DNA from: Pedinophyceae sp. YPF-701
Taxonomy: Eukaryota; Chlorophyta; Pedinophyceae
Assembly: GCA_916048055.1 (NCBI GenBank)
Contig: CAJZHL010000006.1
Location: 1,018,936-1,082,935, forward strand
DNA: 64,000 bases
Direction of reading: 5' to 3'
Each line of letters begins with the position of its first letter. Position 1 is the first letter of the stretch. Shown here piece by piece: positions 1 through 11,214 of the stretch. Below the pieces are notes generated by a model. The model saw only the letters and a program-made list of their open reading frames with translations, had not been told where the DNA came from and did not search any database. Position numbers and translations under genes: made by a program.

Positions 1-1913
1 GCGTCCTCCACTGCGTTCCTGGGATCGTGCAGCGCGTGGACAAGGAGGATTGCATGAGCCTGCTGAGGACGTCGCGGGACGTGCGGGACGCTGTGCTGCG
101 GCACCGTGCTGCTACCCTGCGGGCGACACGCACCTCGCTGCGGGCTCTCGAGTTCCGCGCCGGGCAGCTCGGGGACATGCTGACGCTTCAGTTCGTGGGC
201 CTGCACGTGCCTGTTCGCGACGCCGGGAAGCTGCTGCGCGCGCTCGAGGCCTGCAACTACCTGACGCTCTCTGCCGGAAAGACTCCCATCGCACACCTGC
301 GGGCTGTGCGCAGCGTCCTGGAGTGGCCCGTGCGCAACTCGACGCCCCTCCATGTCCGTGAGTTGCATCTCAACGCCCCGCTGCCCGGGGTGCACAAGAG
401 CCGCGCCGAAGACACCCTCCTGCAGTTGGAGCTCGCCGAGCTGCGGCAGGTGATCTGCCAGCCTCTGCGCGCGACCGGGCGTCAGGCCATCCAGGTGGTG
501 TTCAAGGCAGACGGCTGCACGGTGACGACGAGGGCGACGGCAGAGGCGTTCGAGGTCGTGCGGCTGACGGGCCGATGCGACACGCGGAGCCTCATGGGCG
601 TCCTCAGGGCGCATCACGGCACGCTGGAGGAGCTGGACGTGACGGGCGCTGCTAACCTCAACGGCGACTACGAGTTGCCGCTGTCGGCAGAGGTGGTCTC
701 GGAGTGGGGCGACCTGTGGAGGCGGATCGGACGCGCCCGCAACCTGCGCGTGCTGCGGCTGGCGCAGTCCGGCATGACGCCCAACCTCGTCGACAACGGT
801 TGGGTTCAGCAACGCATGGTGGACGCGCTGCTGGCCTGCGAGCAGCTGGAGGTGCTGGAGCTGCAGTACAACGTGCTGCCCGAGGCCGTGATCGATCGGA
901 TCATGCCGCGGCTCGCCACGCTGAGGGAGCTGCGGCTGCAGTCATGCGGCATCAATGACGCAATCGTACAGATGCTGGCAACCGGGCTGGCCGACAGGGG
1001 GGGCGGAGCGCTGCGAGTGCTGGACGTGAGTGGTATCGTCCTCGATGCCTTCCTCCCCGGCTATTCTAACCTCGTCAGCGACGCAGCCGACGACCTCTCG
1101 CGCCTGCTGCAGTGTGGGCGGCTGGAAGAGCTGTACCTGTCGGGCATCGGACTGACGGACGGCGACGCGTCGAGCCTGGCGGAGGCCATCGAGGACGAGA
1201 GCTGCAAGCTGCGCGTGCTCGACGTGTCCAACAACGACATTCAGGAGGACGGTGCTGCCCTGGGCGTTGCCATCGGCGCGAGCAGGACGCTGGAGGTGGT
1301 GAACCTGGACGGGAACTTCATCGGCGACGAGGGCCTGAGCGCCGTGGGGGTGGGGCTGCAGCTCAGCGAGACCATCCGCGTGCTGAGCGCCCGACAAGCA
1401 GTGCTGGATGACATTTTTGCAGCAGCGGCAGGCGCCCCTGTGCCAGGGATCGGAGCAGCTCGATCCTTGGGCGAGGGCCTGCGGCTCACCCGCTCCCTGG
1501 AGGTGCTCAACCTGGACTTTCACAGCAGCTTCGGCTTCGCCGAGCTCGCGGAGATCCTGCACGGCCTAGCAGCAAACGAGACGGTTTCGCAGGTGTCGCT
1601 GCTGTCGGCCATCCCGATCGTGGATGACCGGGTTGCGGGCAAGGTCGCGGACATGCTCTATTGCAACGGCACCCTGCAGAGTCTCTTGATCAATCTGGAC
1701 GGGTTGAGCGACCGCGGACTGGCGACGATTGGCAGCGCGCTGCTTGATGGCAACGCAACGCTGCAGCACCTGAGCCCGGTGTGCGACGAGGACGGCGTCT
1801 GCCTGGTCAAGCGAGCCGCCATCGACGCCGCCATCCAGTCGTCTCTGGCGCGTCCCGCCGGCCGCGTGGACCCCTCCCCGGCACCAGCAGTCCCCCAGTG
1901 CCACCCCATGTGA
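1..1913 (+). CDS. LRR (ribonuclease-inhibitor-like) protein A, 5' truncated by window edge
   Basis: The reading frame is open from base 3 and ends at TGA 1911-1913, about 636 residues. The first visible residues (VLHCVPGIVQRV) match the interior of the related gene at 3963-6005, so the true start lies left of the window. An N-terminal F-box-like helical stretch is followed by a variable linker. From about residue 200 there is a series of roughly 28-residue LRRs of the LRR_6/RNI type, such as LRVLDVSNNDIQEDGAALG and LEVVNLDGNFIGDEGLSAVG. Unlike genes B-E, it ends in a short Pro-rich tail (SPAPAVPQCHPM) with no hydrophobic segment. Its last 60 codons recur as orphan fragments at 6345, 11050 and 15748. 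A role as a ligand or substrate-binding solenoid is known for the fold; the specific function is not known. Confidence 0.85.
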   Translation, partial: VLHCVPGIVQRVDKEDCMSLLRTSRDVRDAVLRHRAATLRATRTSLRALEFRAGQLGDMLTLQFVGLHVPVRDAGKLLRALEACNYLTLSAGKTPIAHLRAVRSVLEWPVRNSTPLHVRELHLNAPLPGVHKSRAEDTLLQLELAELRQVICQPLRATGRQAIQVVFKADGCTVTTRATAEAFEVVRLTGRCDTRSLMGVLRAHHGTLEELDVTGAANLNGDYELPLSAEVVSEWGDLWRRIGRARNLRVLRLAQSGMTPNLVDNGWVQQRMVDALLACEQLEVLELQYNVLPEAVIDRIMPRLATLRELRLQSCGINDAIVQMLATGLADRGGGALRVLDVSGIVLDAFLPGYSNLVSDAADDLSRLLQCGRLEELYLSGIGLTDGDASSLAEAIEDESCKLRVLDVSNNDIQEDGAALGVAIGASRTLEVVNLDGNFIGDEGLSAVGVGLQLSETIRVLSARQAVLDDIFAAAAGAPVPGIGAARSLGEGLRLTRSLEVLNLDFHSSFGFAELAEILHGLAANETVSQVSLLSAIPIVDDRVAGKVADMLYCNGTLQSLLINLDGLSDRGLATIGSALLDGNATLQHLSPVCDEDGVCLVKRAAIDAAIQSSLARPAGRVDPSPAPAVPQCHPM

Positions 1914-4900
1914 CTCCCCAGCATGCGTGTGCGGGCTGTGAGCGACCGGTGCCGGGCGGCGACGACCGGTCGCGAGTCGCGCCGACATCCGCGCGCGCAC
2001 TGCGCACGTGCTCCGCGGAAACGGGACACAGCTATTTTCATTATTTTTCATTATTTTCATTATTTCTACCACCTGCGTCATTGGACGCTGACGTGGTGCA
2101 GCACGGTGCTCGGAGCACGCTCTGGAGTCCAGTCCGCGCGAGCCTGCCATGCCCGTACATTCCGCAAGGCTGTGTCCAGCGACGTGGCAGCACTCGTGGG
2201 CGCAAGTCCGCGCCTGGGCACGTTGCAACGCTCACCGCACACAGCGCGCACGAGTGCGGGCGAGTGGCGGCGACGTATGACGCTGCCGGCGCGCGGAGAG
2301 ATGGAGCCAGTCGGGCGTGCTCGGCAGCGCGAGACGTCTGCGACGGTGCAGGGGCTGGGGCGCGAGCTGTTGAAGCAACTGCACAGCGCGCCGCCACGCG
2401 ACGACGAGGGCTGACCGCCACACGATCGCCGGCTGGTGCGGGAAGGCGAAGACACGGAGACGTCGGCCGGGTGTCACGGCGGGGCCGAGCACGTCGCGAG
2501 GGCCGCGAGGCGGGCGCACTTGTGCTGGGAGGCTGCTGTTTCTGTGTCCCTGGACGTGCGGGGCGGCGAGGGAGGGCAAGGGCGCGACATGGCGGGTGCC
2601 ATGGGGCGCACACGCGAGGGGAGACGGTCGGCTGTGGATGTGAACGCCGCAGGTGCGCAGGGGAGATGGCCAGTGAGCACAGGCCCCGGTGCGTTCCCCC
2701 CCCGTCGCCGTATCCGTGCTTGGCAAGGCGCGCTCGCGGGCCGTGCTGCGATGCATGGACATGACAGGTCGCGCATGGCCTGTGCGTGCGGCTGGTGTGG
2801 CGGGGCGCCGGTCGGCGCAGCTGGGTGGACAGCCACTGCACAAGCGCCTGCAGGTAGATCACCGTGCGGCACCCGGCACCGCTCGCAGGTGGGCGAGCGC
2901 ATCGGCGGCGCACGAGGAGCGCTGCCAAGGGCGCGGTCCGTCGCCGGCGCGCTGCTCCCACTCCCGCGGGCGTCCTCTGACACTGAGCAGCGCTCTGTGT
3001 GTGTGTGTGTGCTCATGGAGCGGTGGGCGCGTGGGACCCGCGCTGCTGTGTGCGCGGAAGGTGAGCAGCTGCCCGCGGCGATGCACGGCTGTGCGCGGCC
3101 GCCAACTGCGGCGTCCGATGCTCTCGTGCACGAGGGGCGCCGCAACGCTGCGAGGGTCTGCAGCGAGACACTGCAGCGTGACGCACTGCGAGGCTGACTG
3201 CGCGCTGTGTGGCGGGGGAGCCGAGAGATCGCGGCGCTGCCATGCGGCATGCACTGTCAGCTGCGAGCGCGTTCGGGACATCTCACAAGTGCATGAGGGA
3301 TGCTGCGTCGTGCTGTGCCGCGAGGTGCTTGCTCCTGCTGTCTCCCACGATTTGAACTGCGAACCCGCCACAACGGACGATGCAGGTCCGCGAGCCGGTA
3401 CAGACGTGGCCGGTGCGACCCTGTGCTCGCAGTCGGGCTGACAGCGGTTGTGGAGTCGCGGGGCAGCGACTGGGCCCGGATGAAGGGCCGCGCGCGTCGC
3501 GGGACGGCGGCCAGATGACGTCGACGTGAGGAACGAGGCGGTCAGCAGCTGGCACAGGCGGTCCGAGGGCAGGTCTCCCGTCGTGGCGATTCACACACTC
3601 GAAGAGGCAAGCAGCGGCGCCTCCCCGCAGCGACATGGTGCGCCCCCCTCGACCGACCAGTGCTGGAAGGCATACATGAGAGTCCGCGGAACGCTATCTT
3701 GTCGGGCCGTGCGCGCGTGTTGTGGTGGCGTTGCGGCTGTAGGTCTGCGTGCGCGGGCTCACGCGCGACTGCGGTACGCTGCGAGGCTCGCTGCGAGCGC
3801 GACACGGTCGCATGGGAGGCCGAATATGCGAGCGGCCCCCCAGAGCCGAGCGCGGTCCGAGTGCCGCACGTTTTACCGAGTGCCGCACGGCTCGAGATGC
3901 CGAGCAAACGAATCGACGTGTGCGACCTGTCAGGGGACCTGATCACGTGCTGGTTCTTGCAGGGCATTAAACACAGTAAGCCCTCAACGCGCACTGTCAC
4001 GCTCGCGGACGTCCTCCACTGCGTTCCTGGGATCGTCCGGCGCGTGGAAAAGGAGGATTGCATGAGCCTGCTGAGGACGGCGCGGGGCGTGCGGAACGCT
4101 GTGCTGCGGCAGCGTCCTGCTACTCTGGAGGTGACCGTCAACTCGCTGCGGGCTCTGGAGCGCCGCGCAACCCAGCTCGGGAACCTGACGGTAACTTGCC
4201 AAGGCATCAGCGTGCCGGTCGGCGACGCCAGCAGGCTTTTGCGCGCGCTTGAGGGCTGCAACTACAACAATACGACGTCGACTCCTAGTGGGAGCCCCGC
4301 GGATCACGTGCGGGCGGTGCGGAGCCTGCTGGAGTCTTCGATTCGGGACTCGTCCACGCCACTGCATTTGGTCGGCCTGCACATCAACGCCCCGCTGCCC
4401 GAAGTGAACGCCCCTCGGAACCTCGCCTCAGCGCAACTTTCCGAGCTGATGAACGAGGTTGCCGCGCTTCGGCAGGTGCTCTGCCAGCTGCAGCAAGCGA
4501 CCGGGCGTCAGGCCACCCAGGTGGTGTTCGAGGCAGACGGCTGCACGGTGACGACGAGGGCGACGGCGGAGGCGTTCGAGGTTGTGCGGCTGACGGAGAA
4601 GGCTGACGTCCTCCGCATGACGAGCGCTCTGAGGGCGCATCACGGCACGCTGGAGGAGCTGGACGTGACGGGCGCTGCTAACCTCAACAGTGACTACTTG
4701 CTGCCGGCGCCGGCGGTGGTCTCTGCGTGGGGCGACCTGTGGAGGTGGATCGGGCGCGCCCGCAACCTGCGCGTGCTGCGGCTGGCACAGTCCGACATGA
4801 CGCCCAACTTCGTCGACAACCCGTCGTTCCAGAAACGCATGGTGGACGCACTGCTGGCCTGCGAGCAGCTGGAGGTGCTGGAGCTGCAGTGCGACGTGCT

Positions 4901-6344
4901 GCGCGAGGCCGTGATCGATCGGATCATGCCGCGGCTCGTCACGCTGAGGGAGCTGCGGCTGCGGTCGTGTGGCATCAATGCCGCAATCGCACAGATGATG
5001 GCAACCGGGCTGGCCGAGGCGAGGGGCGGGGCGCTGCAGGTCCTGGACCTCAGCAACGCGTTTGGGCTCGGTGCGGGATTTTGGTGCTGGAACGAGTTCA
5101 ACCTCGCCGCGGCACTGCCCAGCCTCGCGCGCCTGCTGCAGTGTGGGCGGCTGGAAGACCTGCACATGTCGTGCGTCGGGCTGACGGACGGCGGCGCGTC
5201 GAGCCTGGCGGAGGCCATCGAGGACGAGAGCTGCAAGCTGCGCGTGCTCGACGTGTCTTTCAACAAACTGAGGGAAGAGGTTGCTGCCCTGGGCGCTGCG
5301 ATCGGCGCGAGCAGGACGCTGGAGGTGGTGAACCTGGACGGGAACTTGATCGACGACGAGGGCATGAGCGCCATCGGCCGCGGGCTGCGGCTCAGCAAGA
5401 CCATCCGCGAGCTGTCCTTGTGCGGGCGTTCCAGTGACACGCTCAGCGGACCGTGGACCGAGGGCGCCCGGTCGCTCGGGGGGGGGCTGCGTCGCACGCG
5501 CTCGCTGCGCGTGCTGCGCGTCGACTACTACAGCTTCCAACCGGCGGACTACGCGGCGATCCTCGACGGGCTTGCAGCGAACTCGTCGGTGGAGGTGATG
5601 TCCATGTTCAGCCGGGTGGGCAACAGGGTGGACTACCGCGTTGCGAGGAAGGTCGCCGACATGCTGCGGCGGAACAGGACGCTGCGGGATCTCAACATGC
5701 AGTGGAAGAACGTAACCAAGCGCGGTCTGGCCGCCATCGGCAGGGCGCTTCGGTCGGGCAATGAGACGCTGCAGTACCTCAGCGCGGACCGCGACGAAGA
5801 CGGGCGGTGCGCGCTCAGGCAGCTCGCGGTCGAGAACTCCAAGGTTGTCGCCTCGGAGTCAAGGTCCCCGCCCAGCCGCTGGGGTGCTGTTGGAATCGTC
5901 TCGCTTTACGTGTTGGCGTTCTTTGCGTTCGGAAGAGTGGAGAAGGTGCTGCAGCAACGTCAGGCCGCTCCGAGGGGCAGGGGCGCCGCCGGTGGCGCAC
6001 CTTGAAGGACAAAGACACCCCAGCCCCTGTCAAGACCTTCAGCCTCGTCACCGCTGCGACGGCGGCTGGCATGGTTGGGATCGATGCAGGCCTGACTTTT
6101 TTGGAGGGTTCTGTCATCATCGCGATGATCAGGGGCCTGATGACGGGGAACAATGGCCCGGCCGGGAGGGCGACGAGGTAGATCGGATCGCAGACGAGGC
6201 TCTCTTTCGTTGAGGGCCTCTCAATGATGTGAGGACGCACCCATCGCCTGTGGCCTCGCCAGCAACCTCCGCGCAGCTCGCACGACTCGCGCACGAGCTG
6301 CGTGCCACCAACCAGGCCGCTGTCGTCCCGGCGAGCCCCGTCGT
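1737..6344 (+). repeat. Tandem array unit 1 (4,608 bp), carries gene B
   Basis: First of four head-to-tail units. It starts inside gene A at the string gcgctgcttgatgg and ends where that string recurs. Content: A 3' end (to 1913), non-coding spacer 1914-3634, gene B, and a 3' flank of about 340 bp. The spacer holds an AT-rich tract built on ttttcatta (about 2033-2068) that is shorter in the other units, and a GT microsatellite (about 2996-3011). Open frames in the spacer are broken by non-triplet indels between units, so I call it non-coding (promoter, UTR or relic). Confidence 0.85.
3635..6005 (+). CDS. LRR protein B (array copy), ATG-only first exon, predicted N-myristoylated
   Basis: Proposed join 3635-3637, 3963-6005 (681 residues). 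Exon 1 is ATG followed at once by donor GTGCGC. The acceptor ttcttgcag ends at 3962 and both junctions are phase 0. Splicing gives MGIKHSKPS, which fits the MGxxxS N-myristoylation consensus with Lys next. Then come an F-box-like helical region (VPGIVRRVEKEDCMSLLRTA), LRR_6-type repeats over most of the length, and a hydrophobic stretch (VGIVSLYVLAFFAFG, bases about 5885-5935) near the C-terminus. Relative to gene E, a net 7-nt deletion near 5990 shifts the frame and stops translation at 6003-6005; the old tail frame continues to 6181. An alternative start at the internal Met 4061 (MSLLRTA) would drop the N-terminal helix. Confidence 0.8.
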
Positions 6345-6521
6345 GCGCTGCTTGATGGCAACGCAACGCTGCAGCACCTGAGCCCGGTGTGTGACGAGGA
6401 CGGCGTCTGCCTGGTCAAGCGAGCCGCCATCGACGCCGCCATCCAGTCGTCTCTGGCGCGTCCCGCCGGCCGCGTGGACCCCTCCCCGGCACCGGCAGTC
6501 CCCCAGTGCCACCCCATGTGA
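6345..6521 (+). pseudogene. Orphan 3' fragment of gene A
   Basis: Near-identical to gene A from 1737 to its stop. It starts in mid-LRR (ALLDGNATLQHLSPV in A) and ends at TGA 6519-6521. There is no upstream gene body in frame; instead it abuts the 3' flank of gene B. It is best read as a by-product of the tandem duplication, not an exon, because no splice acceptor with correct phase is evident at its left edge. Confidence 0.8.
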
Positions 6522-8199
6522 CTCCCCAGCATGCGTGGACGGGCTGTGAGCGACCGGTGCAGGGCGGCGACGACCGGTCGCGAGTCGCGCCGACATCCGC
6601 GCGCACTGTGCACGTGCTCCGCGGAAACGGGACATAACGATTTTCATTATTCTACCACCTGCGTCATTGGACGCTGACGTGGTGCAGCACGGTGCTCGGA
6701 GCACGCTCTGGAGTCCAGTCCGCGCGAGCCTGCCATGCCCGTACATTCCGCAAGGCTGTGTCCAGCGACGTGGCAGCACTCGTGGGCGCAAGTCCGCGCC
6801 TGGGCACGTTCCAACACTCACCACACACAGCGCGCACGAGTGCGGGCGAGTGGCGGCGACGTATGACGCTGCCGGCGCGCGGAGAGATGGAGCCAGTCGG
6901 GCGTGCTCGGAAGCGCGAGACGCCTGCGACGGTGCAGCTGGGTCGCGAGCTGTTGAACGAACCGCACAGCGCGCCGCCACGCGACGACGAGGGCTGACCG
7001 CCACACGATCGCCGGCTGGTGCGGGAAGGCGAAGACACGGAGACGTCGGCCGGGTGTCACGACGGGGCCGAGCACGTCGCGAGGGCCGCGAGGCGGGCGC
7101 ACTTGTGCTGGGAGGCTGCTGTTTCTCTCCCTGGGCGCGCGGGGCGGCGAGGGAGGGCAAGGGCGCTCCATGGCGGGTGTCATGGGGCGTGTGAGCGAGG
7201 GAAGGCGGTCGGCTGTGGATCGGAACGCCGCAGGTGCGCATGACCAGTGAGCAGGGGCCCGGTGCGCTCCCCGTCGCCGTATCGTGCTTGGCAAGGCGCG
7301 CTCGCGGGCCGTGCTGCGATGCATGGACGTGACTGGATGCGGCTGGCCTGTGCGTGCGGCTGGTGTGGCGGGGCGCCGGTCGGCGCAGCTGGGTGGACAG
7401 CCACTGCACCAGCGCCTGCAGGTAGATCACCGTGCGGCACCCGGCACCGCTCGCAGGTGGGCGAGCGCATCGGCGGCGCACGAGGAGGGCTACGAAGGGC
7501 GCGGTCCGTCGCCGGCGCGCTGCTCCGGCCCCGGCGGGCGTCCTCTGACACTGAGCAGCGCTCTGTGTGTGTGTGTGTGCTCATGGAGCGGTGGGCGCGT
7601 GGGACCCGCGCTGCTGTGTGCGCGGAAGGTGAGCAGCTGCCCGCGGCGATGCACGGCTGTGCGTGGTCGCCACCTGCAGCGTCCGATGCTCTCGTGCACG
7701 AAGGGCGACGCAACGCTGTGTGGGTCTGCAGCGAGACACTGCAGCGTGACGCACTGCGAGGCTGACTGCGCGCTGTGTGGCAGGGGAGCCGAGAGATCGC
7801 GGCGCCGCAATGCGGCCTGCACTCTCAGCTGCGTTCGGGACATCTCACAAGGGCATGAGGGATGCTGCGTCATGCTGTGCCGCCGTGACGCACCTGCTCC
7901 TGTCGTCTCCCACGATTTGAACTGCAAACGCGCCACAACGCATGATGCAGGTCCTCGACCCGTTACAGACGGCGCCGGTGCGACCCTGTCCTCGCAGTCG
8001 GGCTGACAGCGGTGGTGGAGTCGCGGGGCAGCGACTGGGCCCGGATGAAGGGCCGCGCGCGTCGCGGGACGGTGGCCAGATGACGTCGACGTGAGGAACG
8101 AGGCGGCCAGCAGCTGGCACGGACGGTCCGAGGGCAGGTCTCCCGTCGTGTCGATTCACACACCTGAAGAGGCAAGCAGCGGCGCCTCCCCGCAGCAAC

Positions 8200-10805
8200 A
8201 TGGTGCGCCCCCCTCGACCGACCAGTGCTGGAAGGCATACCTGGGTGGTCGCGGAACGCTATCTTGTCGGGCCGTGCGCGCGTGTTATGGCGGCGCTGCG
8301 GCTGTAGGTCTGCCTGTATGGGCTCACGCGCGTCTGCGGTGCGCTGCGAGGCTGGCTGCGAGCGCGAAACGGTCGCATGGGAGGCAGAATATGCTAGCGG
8401 TGCCCCGGACTCGGGCGCGGTCCGAGCGCCGCGTTCGAGACCGCCGAGCAATCGAATCGACAGCGGCGAATCAACAGTGGCTTTGTCTTCGCCGTGCCTG
8501 ACCTCGGAGACGGAAACCCGCGCACTGGGGCGGCCGAAGGCGCCTCGATCGAGGTGCCTGTGTCCGGCGTGCGCTGGTTCTCTGACTGGTCTTGCTGTCT
8601 CGGTCGGGGGAACGTCGACCCCAGCCTGAACAACTTCCGCATATCGCCTGCGGGGACCCGACCTTCTGCGCCGATCCACGCGTGTCCTTGCAGGGCGGAA
8701 ATCAGAGCAGGTCCTCGAGGGGCAATGCTACGCTCGCAGACGCCATTCACGGCGTTCCTGGTATCGTCCAGCGCGTTGACAACGGCGCCTCCATGAGGCT
8801 GACGAGGGCGTTCCGCGAGTTGCGAGACGCAGTGGTGCGGCACCGTCCTGCTACCCTGCGGGTGACACACAACTCGCTGCGGGCACTGGTGTGTCGCCCC
8901 AGGCAGCTCGGGGACGTGCCGACGGTGAACTACGATGGCCTGTGTGTGCCGGCCGGTGACGCCGGGAAGCTGCTGGCAGCGCTCGAGGGCTGCAACGCGA
9001 CGAGTCTGGAGGCCGCAGGGAATCCCGCAGACCACGTGCGGGCGGTGCGGAGGGTACTGGAGAGGTCGGTCCAGAATCTGACGCCCCTGAGCATCATTGC
9101 CTTGCACCTGAGCGCCCCGCTGCCAGGAATGCAAGCGAACGGCGCTGGCATGGATGGCTTGGAGTCGGAGCTCGTGGCGCTGCGGCAGGTGCTCTGCCAG
9201 CTGCAGCAAGCGACCGGGCGTCAGGCCACCCAGGTGGTGTTCGATGCACACGGCTGCACGGTGACGACGAGGGCGACGGCGGAGGCGTTCGAGGTCGTGC
9301 GGCTGGTGGGATCGTGCAGCACTCCGAGTCTGACGGGCTTTCTGGGGGCGCATCACGGCACGCTGGAGGAGCTGGACGTGACGGGTGCTTTCGACCTGAA
9401 CGGCGACTACTGGCTGCCGGTGCCGGCGGAGGTGGTCTCTGCGTGGGGCGACCTGTGGAGGTGGATCGGGCGCGCTCGGAACCTGCGCGTGCTGCGGCTG
9501 GCGCAGTCCGGCATGACGCCCAACCTTGTCGACAACCCGGCGTTCCAGCAAGGCATGGTGGACGCGCTGCTGGGCTGCGAGCAGCTGGAGGTGCTGCAGC
9601 TGCGGCATAACATGCTGCCTGCGGCCTTGATCACGCAGATCATGCCGCGGCTCGTCACGCTGAGGGAGCTGCGGCTGCGGTCGTGCGGCATCAATGACGC
9701 AATCGTACAGATGCTGGCAACCAGGCTGGCCGACAGGGGGGGCGGAGCGCTGCGGGTACTGGACGTGAGCGACGTGCGGGCGTTCGCTAATCCGCAACGC
9801 TGGTACCGGAACGCGTTCAACCTCACCGCGGCATTGCCCAGCCTCGCGCGCCTGCTGCGGTGTGGGCGGCTGGAAGAGCTGTACCTGTCGTGCGTCGGGC
9901 TGACGGACGGCGGCGCGTCGAGCCTGGCGGAGGCCATCGAGGACGAGAGCTGCAAGCTGCGCGTGCTCGACGTGTCCAACAACAAGGTGAGGGAAGACGT
10001 TGCTGCCCTGGGGGCTGCGATCGGCACGAGCAGGACGCTGGAGGTGGTGAACCTGGACGGGAACTTGATCGGCGACGAGGGCCTGAGCGCCATCGGCCGC
10101 GGGCTGCGGCTCAGCAAGTCCATCCGCGAGCTGTCCTTGTGCGGGCGTTCCAGTGACGCGCTCAGCGGACCGTGGACCGAGGGCGCCCGGTCGCTCGGGG
10201 AGGGCCTGCGTCGCACGCGCTCGCTGCGCGTGCTGTGCGTCGACTACTATAGCTTCCAACCGGCGGACTACGCGGCGATCCTCGACGGGCTTGCAGCGAA
10301 CTCGTCGGTGGAGGTGATGTCCATGTTCAACCGGGAGGGCAACAGCGTGGACAACCGCGTGGCGAGGATGGTCGCGGACATGCTGCGGCGCAACAGGACG
10401 CTGCGGAATCTCAACATGCTGTGGGAGAACGTAACCACGCGCGGCCTCACCGCCATCGGCAACGCGCTTCGGTCGGGCAATGAGACGCTGCAGTACCTGA
10501 GCGTGGACCGCGACAAGGACGGGCGGTGCCCGCTCAGGCAGCTTGCGGTCAGGAACTCCAAGGTTGCCGCCCACAACCGCTGGGTTCTGGCTTCGTGGTC
10601 CGTAGGGGTTGGGGTGTTTTTTGCGTTGGATCAAGTGGTGAGGATGGCGCTGCAGCAGCAAATCCAGGCCGCTCCGAGGGGCAGGGGCGCCGCCGGCAAC
10701 GCTGACGGCACCTTGAGGGGCAAGGACACCCCAGCCCCTGTCCCGACCTCGAAGCTCGTCACCGCCGCGAGGGTGGTTGACATGGTCGGGTCGATGCAGG
10801 CATGA
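8200..10805 (+). CDS. LRR protein C (array copy), ATG-only first exon, predicted N-myristoylated
   Basis: Proposed join 8200-8202, 8694-10805 (704 residues). ATG is followed directly by donor GTGCGC; acceptor tccttgcag ends at 8693, phase 0. Spliced start MGGNQSRSS fits MGxxxS. The conserved internal Met of A, B and D (CMSLL) is replaced here by a differently placed Met (SMRLTRAF), which favours the upstream start. F-box-like region, then RNI-type LRRs (such as LRVLDVSNNKVREDVAALG), then a weak hydrophobic segment (SWSVGVGVFFAL). A 1-nt deletion near 10785 relative to gene E truncates the tail at MQA; the shifted frame would continue past 10860. Bases about 9685-9775 match gene A more closely than the neighbouring copies. 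Confidence 0.8.
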
Positions 10806-11049
10806 TTGTTGTGGAGGGTTCTGTCATCACTGCGATGATCAGGGGCCTGAGGGTCGGGCACAAAGGCCCGACTACATAGGTGACGAGGTAGATCGGATCG
10901 CAGACGAGCCTCTCCGGTTGAGGGCCTGATGATGTGAGAACGCACCCGCCGCCTATGGCCTCGCCAGCAACCTCCGCGCAACTCTCACGACTCGCGCACG
11001 AGCTGCGTCCCACCATCCAGGCCGCTGTCGTCCCGGCGAGCCCCGTCGT

Positions 11050-11214
11050 GCGCTGCTTGATGGCAACGCAACGCTGCAGCACCTGAGCCCGGTGTGCGAC
11101 GAGGACGGCGTCTGCCTGCTCAAGCGAGCCGCCATCCAGTCGTCCCTTGCGCGTCCCGCCGGCCGCGTGGACCCCTCCCCGGCACCGGCAGTCCCCCAGT
11201 GCCACCCCACGTGA
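11050..11214 (+). pseudogene. Orphan 3' fragment of gene A
   Basis: Copy of the gene A 3' end with a 12-bp in-frame deletion (the run encoding IDAA in A) and a Met-to-Thr change just before the stop at 11212-11214. It is detached from any gene body, as in unit 2. Confidence 0.78.

Larger units (their letters stand above)
6345..11049 (+). repeat. Tandem array unit 2 (4,705 bp), carries gene C
   Basis: The unit starts at the duplication junction: 3' flank of a B-E type gene (ggcgagccccgtc), two bases gt, then gcgctgcttgatgg from inside gene A. Spacer 6522-8199 is clearly homologous to the unit 1 spacer but has several non-triplet indels (for example around 7238-7245 and 7278). A GT microsatellite lies at about 7564-7579. 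I see no RNA gene or conserved protein in the spacer. Confidence 0.85.

Noticed and set aside
3344-3372. tRNA-like T-loop complement (cacgatttgaactgcg) in the array spacers
   Set aside because: No matching T-stem, acceptor stem or anticodon arm could be formed around it.
6129-7481. 450-codon minus-strand open frame in the array spacer, with smaller versions in other units
   Set aside because: Non-triplet indels break it in each other unit; composition is that of GC-rich non-coding DNA.
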